A DNA stretch of 26,455 bases, taken from Basidiobolus meristosporus CBS 931.73. Its lineage: Eukaryota > Basidiobolomycota > Basidiobolomycetes > Basidiobolales > Basidiobolaceae. How positions within the stretch are numbered: position 1 is the stretch's first letter; every line of letters starts with the position of its first letter. Shown piece after piece: positions 20,570 to 26,455 of the stretch. The stretch covers positions 1 to 26,455 of the forward strand of contig MCFE01000916.1 of assembly GCA_002104905.1 (NCBI GenBank), in the 5' to 3' direction. The notes under the pieces are model-generated. The model saw only the letters and a program-made list of their open reading frames with translations, ran no database searches and was not told the origin of the DNA. Made by a program: the position numbers and the translations under genes.

Positions 20570-20803
20570 TTAGATACACGTGTACAACTGCCGTGTACAG
20601 GCATCCGTTCCAGCAATCAGTATCGTGTCGCACGCTCCGCACTTCTGAAGACAATCCTTTTCTGTTGCGGTTAATATGATATGGCACCCCTGAGGTCTTT
20701 GCTTTTGTCTTAGTAGCGTTGTTACCTCTTTATTCAAACATATAAATGATGCGGCAATAATATGCAAAATCAAAGGTAGCAATCCTTGAACTGGGCTGCT
20801 CAT
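20570..20803 (-). CDS. Predicted small secreted cysteine-rich protein (77 aa)
   Basis: From the ATG at 20803: a hydrophobic leader (LLPLILHIIAASFI, about residues 8-21) followed by a mature region with six cysteines at 40, 51, 55, 58, 69 and 76 (spacing 10-3-2-10-6). The open frame extends 24 codons upstream to a GTG, but the ATG places the leader at the N-terminus as a signal peptide requires. Function unknown. The first part is repeated in degraded form at 21788-21982 and 23230-23282 (the opening MS(S/N)PV is shared), so this is the intact member of a locally duplicated family. No TATA box was seen; a GC-rich hairpin lies 15 bases upstream of the ATG. Confidence 0.5.
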   Translation of the reverse strand: MSSPVQGLLPLILHIIAASFICLNKEVTTLLRQKQRPQGCHIILTATEKDCLQKCGACDTILIAGTDACTRQLYTCI

Positions 20804-20817
20804 CACATTTTGTGCCA

Positions 20818-20833
20818 CACGGCTTTTGCCGTG
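20818..20833. other. GC-rich inverted repeat upstream of the 77-aa gene
   Basis: CACGGC-TTTT-GCCGTG can form a 6-bp stem with a 4-base loop. It falls in the presumed 5' untranslated region of the gene ending at 20803. It could be a protein-binding palindrome, an RNA hairpin or chance. Confidence 0.3.
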
Positions 20834-20948
20834 CAATACACTCATCCACGAAGAATGTTCTAAATGCAGTACCACACGGATGAAAGTAAGCCTTCCCTGT
20901 TAGTTTCAAGTGTAGAACTACTTTGCTGATAGTTCATTAGATGATTTA

Positions 20949-21158
20949 TTAGGTAGATACAACATCTTTGGTGTCCCGGAATACCAACCTTTTACCAATA
21001 CCTGAAGGGCGCAAGTAGAGAGTGTCAACACAGCTGGCCTCAATAATGGCAGGTAAGGAGAGTTGTAACATGTAAAGTAAACAAGTACTCTTGAAGCACG
21101 TGAAATATAGGTCATTACGTACACTGCTAATTAACCTTCCTCTGTGCAAAGCACTCAC
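20949..21158 (-). pseudogene. Decayed paralogue of the 65-aa cysteine-rich peptide (unit 1)
   Basis: The 3' part aligns with the end of the 65-aa peptide gene: GTATTC(C/T)GGGA(C/T)ACC, then a 16-base gap, then A(A/G)AGATG(T/C)TGTATCT, followed in both by an AATAAATC poly(A) signal. The gap removes the codons around the fourth cysteine and shifts the frame. Upstream, GAGGCCAGC matches GTGGCCAGC of the signal-peptide region. The remaining ORF begins at GTG and has no ATG in common with the unit 2 copy. This supports a dead copy and not a gene. Confidence 0.5.
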
Positions 21159-21543
21159 TCAACGGTTGTTGTAGCTAGGCAGTCTGTAACAATGGAATAT
21201 GTAAACCAGCTCTATACACAAATAACAATGTAATGGTTACATTCACTCTACTTATTGACAGTTATAGCAATCATGATATGCAGCATTGTTGCTTATACAG
21301 TGTAAATGATATATAGCACTGTGGCAAACAACAGTTCAATAGATGGTTCCCAATACAGTTGCATATATTAAGCCCCAAAGATGAGACCAGCATATTTTGC
21401 TACACTATTGGCTCCCATTATACTGCTATATAGTTGCTGCTTGCTTCTTAAGCACTAATCTCCGTATATACAATACGGCTTGTCTCCAGCATCTGCATTG
21501 TCATGTGTACGCTCCACATTGAACGTATTGGATTTATTGATTA

Positions 21544-21741
21544 TCAGATACAGCATCTCTGGCCAGACTTGCATCCGGTATCCCAGAATACTGATCTCCA
21601 ACCGGTGGGGCAGCCACCGGAAACGCACAAGGAGCCTCTTGAGTTCCCTTGGGCTTGGCACGAGAGAGCATCTACGGAGCCAGAACTGGAGCTGGCCACA
21701 AGGAAGGCGACCATCAGGGAGACTGCAAACTTCTTCATCAT
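21544..21741 (-). CDS. Secreted cysteine-rich peptide, defensin-like cysteine order, copy A (65 aa)
   Basis: Met-Met-Lys-Lys start, a hydrophobic signal peptide to about residue 25 (ends GSVDA), and a mature peptide of about 40 residues. Six cysteines lie at 28, 39, 44, 57, 63 and 64 (C-x10-C-x4-C-x12-C-x5-CC), ending one residue after the CC pair. The order and the closing CC resemble beta-defensins and big defensins, although the first gap is longer; this is resemblance, not proven homology. A TATA run at 21796-21802 lies about 55-60 bases upstream, the start context is AAAACAATGATG, and AATAAA overlaps the region just after the stop. Copy B differs at only 2 of 65 residues but at 10 bases, so the protein is under selection. 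Likely an extracellular peptide; target unknown. Confidence 0.8.
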   Translation of the reverse strand: MMKKFAVSLMVAFLVASSSSGSVDALSCQAQGNSRGSLCVSGGCPTGWRSVFWDTGCKSGQRCCI

Positions 21742-21787
21742 TGTTTTGATTGAGAGCTTAGTGTGTGAATGATGTCTAGCAGCAAGG

Positions 21788-21982
21788 TTAGCTCAATATA
21801 TAGGCGTCATTTCCCCATTGTTGCACATACTTTCGTCGATAGTTGCTGTGGCTAGCTCTACAAATGATTGTACATGAGAAGAAGGCTACCTGGGTAATGT
21901 AAACCAGTTCCACAGAGCTGCAGCATTGAGATGATGTTAATACACAAAAATAAATTGGCAATCCATGAACCGGGTTGCTCAT
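21788..21982 (-). pseudogene. Decayed relative of the 77-aa secreted protein (unit 1)
   Basis: The start region aligns with that of the gene at 20570-20803: GCAATCC(T/A)TGAAC(T/C)GGG(C/T)TGCTCATCA on the + strand. The encoded opening MSNPVHGL parallels MSSPVQGL, but the cysteine pattern of the mature part is not kept and the hydrophobic leader is broken. Unit 2 holds a still shorter version. The ORF also overlaps the promoter of peptide gene copy A, which argues against function. Confidence 0.4.
21796..21802 (-). promoter_or_regulatory. TATA box of peptide gene copy A
   Basis: CCTATATATTGAGC on the minus strand, conserved at the same distance in copy B (23050-23056). Confidence 0.5.
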
Positions 21983-22435
21983 CAGACATGCTATTGTGTA
22001 GTGGTAGTCCTACACCAATAAAGCATCTTTGGCCTCTAACTGGAAAGTAAATCAAGACCTCAAGATGCATAGACAATCTCGATAATTATGTTTACTGTAA
22101 CATGTACATTCCATGACTGTTGTGGCTAAGCAGTCTGTGACAACGGAATGAGTGTGGATACCATTTGAGACTTAAAGCGGTAATGATATTCAATCGGGAT
22201 ATGCAAAGTCCTAGGTAACACTGTCGCTTATAAAGCATAAATGAATCTTGATTTTTAGGCCTAGATGCTGCTATTTGCAATAACACGCAAGTATTTGATA
22301 TAACTTTAGTGTTTGTAACAACTTGCATTGATTTTACAACAAGTAAATATAGATATGAGATTGCTGTCCCACTTGGGAATTGAAATATGTTGTATTCTTT
22401 ACAACGACTTACCCGATAATTCATTAGATAATTTA

Positions 22436-22645
22436 TTAGGTAGATACAACATCTTTGGTGTTCCGGAATATCAAACTCTGACTTGCGCCTGAAGGGCGCA
22501 AGTAGAGAGTGTCAACACAACTGGCCTCCATAATGGCAGGTAAGGAAAGTTGTAATATGTAAAGTAAGCAAGTCCTCTTGACGCATGAGCAATATAGGAC
22601 ATCATGTACACTGTTGCTTATCCTTCCTCTGTGCAAAACACTCAC
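22436..22645 (-). pseudogene. Decayed paralogue of the 65-aa cysteine-rich peptide (unit 2)
   Basis: The duplicate of 20949-21158, with the same 16-base deletion relative to the intact peptide genes and the same AATAAATC signal after it. The deletion therefore predates the unit duplication. The two relics differ at roughly a third of their codons, far more than the two intact genes do, consistent with neutral decay. Confidence 0.5.
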
Positions 22646-22797
22646 TCACATAAAGAGGAGGCTAACATATTTTGCTACACTTTGGCCATAGTTACTGCTT
22701 GCTTCTTAAGCGCCAATCTCCAAATACTCTGTCCTGTTTCTAGCATCTGCATTATTGTGTGTATATTCAACATTGAACATATTGGATTTATTAACTA

Positions 22798-22995
22798 TCA
22801 GATACAGCATCTTTGGCCAGACTTGCATCCAGTATCCCAGAACACGGATCTCCAACCGGTGGGGCAGCTACCGGAAACGCACAAGGAGCCTCTTGAGTTC
22901 CCTTGGGCTTGGCACAAGAGAGCATCTACGGAGCCGGAACTGGAGCTGGCCACAAGGAAGGCAACCATCAAGGAGACTGCAAATTTCTTCATCAT
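22798..22995 (-). CDS. Secreted cysteine-rich peptide, defensin-like cysteine order, copy B (65 aa)
   Basis: Paralogue of 21544-21741 with an identical signal peptide and identical cysteine positions. The two amino-acid changes are Ser27 to Leu, next to the first cysteine, and Gly43 to Ser, next to the third. The other eight base differences are synonymous. The TATA box (23050-23056), start context and AATAAA just after the stop are all conserved, so both copies look expressed. A 65-residue preprotein with a mature peptide of about 40 residues fits an antimicrobial or effector-type secreted peptide, but the role is inferred from form only. Confidence 0.8.
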   Translation of the reverse strand: MMKKFAVSLMVAFLVASSSSGSVDALLCQAQGNSRGSLCVSGSCPTGWRSVFWDTGCKSGQRCCI

Positions 22996-23049
22996 TGTTT
23001 TGATTGAGAGCTTAGTGTGTGAATGATGTCTAGCAGCAGGGTTGGCTCA

Positions 23050-23056
23050 ATATATA
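23050..23056 (-). promoter_or_regulatory. TATA box of peptide gene copy B
   Basis: TATATA run about 55-60 bases upstream of the start codon, at the same place as in copy A. Confidence 0.5.
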
Positions 23057-23229
23057 GGCATCATTTCCACATTGTTGCACATACTTTTGTCGATAGTTGC
23101 TGTGGCTAGCTCTACAAATGGTTGTGCAAGAGAATAAAGTTACCCAGGTAATGTAAACCAGCTCAGAAGGTTACCTGGGTAATGTAAACCAGTTACACAA
23201 AGCTGCAGCATTATGGCATAGTGGTACAG

Positions 23230-23282
23230 AGTTAATGTGGTATTAATACACAAAAACAAAATCCATAAACAGGGTTGCTCAT
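23230..23282 (-). pseudogene. Remnant of the 77-aa protein family (unit 2)
   Basis: Starts with the ATG at 23280-23282 and reads MSNPVYG on the minus strand before meeting an early stop. It matches the unit 1 relic and the start of the intact gene at 20570-20803 but is too short to be functional. Confidence 0.35.
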
Positions 23283-23700
23283 CAGACATGCTATTGTGTG
23301 GTGGTAGTTCTACACCAATAAAGCATCTTTGGCCTCTAACGGGAAAGTAAATCAGGACCTCGATATGCATAGACAATGTTGATAATTACGTTTAGTGTAA
23401 CATGTACATTCCATGGCTGTTGTGGCTAAGCAGTCTATAACAATGGAATGAGTGTGGATACTTTGATTACAGTCACTCTACCATTTGAGACTTAATCGAG
23501 ATATGCAAAGTCCTAGGTAACACTGTCGCTTATAAAGTATAAATGATGTATAGTATTGTTGCACATGGTCTGCGAATAATCACTTGTTAGCCGATGAATC
23601 TTGATTTTTAAGCCTTTGCAATAACACGCAAGTATTTGATACAACTTTAGTGTTTGTAGCGACTTGCTTCACGTAGAAGTATAATTTACATTACAAGTGC

Positions 23701-24289
23701 TTTGTATACAATGAATCAATAAGTGCTGTTCATTGTCAGACTAATACTCACTACAATTATTGTCCTTGTCAAGCCACAACAAAATATCCAGTTAGGCCAT
23801 CAGTCCATTTAAGTTGCTCATGTCTCTAGAGTGGTGCATCAGCTGTGGGTTAAGTATTGGCATAGTGGGGGGCAGAGATGATAGACCCAAATCGAGGCTA
23901 CAATCACTGCGTTGGTGGCAAGAAAACTGAGTATACAACACCGCAGGCTTGTTCATTCATTTCAATGAAGCCTTTTTGGATGAGAAATAGAAGCCACGCA
24001 TCCTCAATATTTTGGTGTATGCGTTGATATGCCAGGCAAACTCCACACTTTCCGTTATAACATGAGCTACGGGGAATCAAGTCGGCAATCTCCAGAATAA
24101 TGGTGTGTAAGTACTTCACCTGAAAATATCTTTGAAACAGTGTCTGTGGTACTAGGGTTAGGGGGGAGACAGTCACCAACAGGTGAAATCTTTATTTCAG
24201 TTGAAACAAAGAAGCCAGTGCTACTGTTGTAGCCTTGATACAAGAGTGTGTAGCTGAGGGGAATTTGTAGGTAAGTTAATAAGAAGTGA
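23701..24289. other. Spacer before the telomeric retroelement
   Basis: No confident gene. Minus-strand open stretches at 23904-24179 (starts at TTG) and 24067-24309 (ATG, but beginning inside the LTR) overlap in different frames. One carries a readable phrase (YQRIHQNIEDAWLLFLIQKG) that could be an exon, but no splice pair was convincing. AGGGTTAGGGGGG at 24154-24166 is telomere-like. Confidence 0.4.
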
Positions 24290-24990
24290 TGATTGTTGTG
24301 CATCAACATTTAAAACTTAACCAATTTTACTCCGTTTGAAAATCTAGTACCCTAACTGATTTTCCCTAACCCAAACATAACAAATCCCAGTTACAGTTTA
24401 TTTTATCCCACCTCAGAATCTATTTTTAGCTATCACACCTGATCTATTTTCAAATGGTCATTACGTTATCAACCTATCTGCCAAGCCTTCCCAGGTGATT
24501 AGTCATCTGAGATCTATCCAACCACTGTGCAGTTGCCAAGACATCAGTTGATTGATGATGTAATTTTCATTTATCTTATGCACCTATGAACACCCAAATT
24601 GATTTCAATCAATCCAGTCCCTTGGCGCTGACTAATTCAACTTGATCAGAAAAGTATAAATAAAGTTTACTGAACCTTTTGGTTTAGTGTGTGTCTCAAC
24701 AAAATTAAGATTCTGTCTCAGCAAAAATAAGAATCCAACAATTCTGTTCTAGTTTCTATCCAAGCCTAGTATATCTAGCACTCCAAAGAACACCAAGCCT
24801 AGCCTGCCTAGCAAACAAATATCATTGCCTTTATAGCCAACCCAGCTATATCCAAGACCAATATTAGATCAGAATCTTTCTGCTAATATTTCCGCCACTC
24901 TCTGACAATTCTAAGATTCTGCACTTAATTGTCCCTTTGGTTCAGTTAAACCATTCAAGAGTTTTATTACACTTTCTCTTGGATACAACA
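24290..24990 (+). repeat. 5' LTR of the telomeric retroelement
   Basis: About 701 bp, bounded by alignment to the solo LTR (TGATT... to ...GGATACAACA). It contains TATAAATAAA at 24655-24664, the probable promoter, and CCCTAACCC at 24364-24372, a telomere-like motif also present in the solo LTR. The 5' boundary is approximate because the two copies differ by small insertions there. Confidence 0.8.
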
Positions 24991-25030
24991 TTTTTTTCGT
25001 TGAATTCCATTACATTCAGCCGATTAGAAG

Positions 25031-26212
25031 ATGTCCTCAGCAGCAAGCAATCCAAACCTTTCCATGTTGGAAGAAGCCAGAAGAAATCAGGAAGAACTTA
25101 CTGAACAGCTTGAAAACATCATGCTTGAAAGAAATACCATGATGATTGAGCACTCAAAGCTTGCCAAAACAAGATCTGATAATCACCGTAGAGATGAACT
25201 CCTTGAAGTTATATCCGGTTACCAAGATGAAATTGGAATAATTAAGGAAGCACTGGAGAATATTGCCATAGTAATTGACAGCATTGAAAATCCACCAAGC
25301 CTTGCTCTGCATCAGCCACCAAGAAGTCATGCCTTTGAATCCTCCAGATCTACATCTCCTTCTAGACCTGCCCCGGTGGTTGTCCCAAGATCCTTGCCTG
25401 TTTATGCTGAAGGCACCAATGCCATCAAGAATCCAACTGAGTTTCTTTACAAGTTTAGTCACGTCTTAGCTGCACACCAGCTAGACCCTGACACCAACTG
25501 GGCTAGACTTCTGCCTCTCTGTCACACAATGCAAGATGCTGACTGGGTTGAAGTCAACATTCCTTCCAATAGTACGTGGAAAATTGCCCAAAACCTCTTT
25601 TGCAGCCATTTTGAAGATCCTCTCAAGAAAGCACATCTGAACTGCGACTTATGGAAAACTAAAATGCAAAAAGGTGAGTCTGTGCAACACTTCTGTGATT
25701 GATTCCAAAGACAAATGAGATTAGCTGGAGTTAGTGATGATAATCCATTGCTTACTGCTCATTTTCTTTCAAACTTTTCACACCAGCTACAGAGCAATAT
25801 TGCTATTGTCAAAGCATGCAACCCTGCACGTACCTATGACCAGATTTCAGAGATATGTACACTGGCAATCACCTTGACTGCAGCTGTTAGCCAGACTTCA
25901 GGCAGCTCAACCCAATACCCCACAACAGCCGGAAAAGAGACCAGTCATGTGACCAAGAAGCAGTCAACTGCTACTAAGCACTGTGAGCTTCATGGAAAAT
26001 GCTATCATTCTACCAGTGAATGCAAAGGCATCACCAAGCAGTCAAACAAGTCAGGAAACACCGCAGAAAAGCAGCAAAACACCAAAACTGATAATCCATA
26101 TGCTGATGACAAGTGCTTTAAATGTGGAAATAGGGGACATAGATCACCTGCCTGTCCTGAGAAGAACTCCACACCATCAGCCAAAATTATCCAGATCCTT
26201 GATGATCATTCA
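25031..26212 (+). pseudogene. gag: gag of the telomeric retroelement, with in-frame stop and telomere truncation
   Basis: The ATG at 25031 opens 223 codons to a TGA at 25700-25702. The same frame then continues open to the telomere, so this is one gene with a single internal stop. N-terminal residues about 13-50 look like a coiled coil; a Pro/Ser-rich linker follows, then a capsid-like region (EFLYKFSHVLAAHQ ... FEDPLKKAHLN ... KTKMQKGESVQHFCD), and after the stop FQRQMRLAG. A Cys/His cluster CELHGKCYHSTSEC and a CCHC knuckle CFKCGNRGHRSPAC follow near 25981 and 26119. The stop is TGATTC where CGATTC (Arg-Phe) would be expected, a single C-to-T change at a CpG. The frame ends at ...DDHS as telomeric GGGTTA begins. 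Confidence 0.82.
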
Positions 26213-26455
26213 GGGTTAGGGTTAGGGTTAGGGTTAGGGTTAGGGTTAGGGTTAGGGTTAGGGTTAGGGTTAGGGTTAGGGTTAGGGTTAGGGTTAGGGT
26301 TAGGGTTAGGGTTAGGGTTAGGGTTAGGGTTAGGGTTAGGGTTAGGGTTAGGGTTAGGGTTAGGGTTAGGGTTAGGGTTAGGGTTAGGGTTAGGGTTAGG
26401 GTTAGGGTTAGGGTTAGGGTTAGGGTTAGGGTTAGGGTTAGGGTTAGGGTTAGGT
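26213..26455 (+). repeat. Telomere, (TTAGGG)n
   Basis: About 40 uninterrupted copies of the G-rich hexamer GGGTTA running 5' to 3' toward the end of the window, the orientation of a chromosome's right end. The last base departs from the repeat and is probably a read-end error. TTAGGG is the repeat of most filamentous fungi. Confidence 0.99.

Larger units (their letters stand above)
20910..22420. repeat. Tandem duplication, unit 1
   Basis: This unit aligns along its length with 22420-23700. Landmarks shared in the same order: TTATTAGGTAGATACAACAT (20945 / 22434), CCTGAAGGGCGCAAGTAGAG (21001 / 22487), the 65-aa peptide gene, TTGCTCATCAGACATGCTAT (21975 / 23275), CACCAATAAAGCATCTTTGG (22013 / 23313) and AACATGTACATTCCATG (22099 / 23399). 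Unit 1 has extra sequence at about 21165-21400. That extra part itself resembles the block at 22117-22250 and 23418-23570, so the history includes more than one duplication. Confidence 0.85.
22421..23700. repeat. Tandem duplication, unit 2
   Basis: The second copy of the unit described at 20910-22420. It carries the second 65-aa peptide gene and the same set of decayed paralogues. It also has a short local duplication around 23140-23190, where TACC(C/T)(A/G)GGTAATGTAAACCAG occurs twice. The divergence between units is visible by eye in the spacers and clearly lower in the peptide gene. Confidence 0.85.
24290..26212 (+). mobile_element. LTR retrotransposon truncated by the telomere
   Basis: 5' LTR (24290-24990), a 40-base leader and a gag ORF from 25031 on the + strand. 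The coding frame runs into telomeric repeats at 26213, so all of pol and the 3' LTR are absent. The LTR is the same family as the solo LTR at 9587-10263. Gag with a CCHC knuckle fits Ty3-type elements, but without pol the class is not certain. The element differs from the intact one at 12340-16923: Gag and LTRs show no evident similarity. Confidence 0.88.

Noticed and set aside
1-26455. CRISPR arrays, operons, bacterial-type signals
   Set aside because: None was seen. The telomere, polymerase III tRNA gene, WOPR gene and LTR retroelements make the DNA eukaryotic.

Overview
The window is the right-hand end of a fungal chromosome. It closes with about 40 TTAGGG repeats reading outward (26213-26455). 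A fungus is indicated by a WOPR-domain (Gti1/Pac2) regulator, a family known only from fungi, together with Ty3-type and Ty1/copia-type retroelements, compact genes with TATA boxes, and AATAAA-like signals. The lineage below fungi cannot be settled by reading. Most apparent short ORFs lack an ATG and are not genes.

Layout, left to right. 1-1790: AT-rich, CpG-poor repeat-like DNA with no confident gene. 1791-6340: an island with normal CpG content holding one clear gene, a Pac2-type WOPR transcription factor (4398-5357, +). 6340-10840: almost CpG-free transposon graveyard with a Ty1/copia RNase H relic (about 6440-6850), a possible LTR (7976-8297) and a solo LTR with a perfect 5-bp target duplication (9587-10263). 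10840-12335: unique-looking DNA without a confident gene. 12340-16923: a Ty3-type retrotransposon on the minus strand with complete gag and pol, an intact 3' LTR, and a 5' LTR reduced to 12 bp. It sits between 4-bp AGTA duplications a few bases upstream of a tRNA-Leu(CAG) gene (16934-17015, +).

17016-24289 is a subtelomeric block of small, mostly secreted-protein genes. Two related predicted secreted proteins lie at 17414-17902 and 18297-18842 (-). A decayed duplication follows (19080-19930), then an unrecognised 72-residue gene (20165-20383, +) and a 77-residue cysteine-rich predicted secreted protein (20570-20803, -). After that comes a tandem duplication (about 20910-23700) carrying two nearly identical 65-residue peptides with six cysteines in a defensin-like order (21544-21741 and 22798-22995, -), interleaved with decayed paralogues.

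24290-26212 is the 5' part of a second LTR retrotransposon (LTR plus gag) cut off inside its coding region by the telomere. This looks like a broken chromosome end healed by telomere addition. The most interesting parts are the cysteine-rich peptide array, with a visible purifying-selection signal, the tRNA-proximal Ty3-type insertion, and the telomere-healed retroelement.
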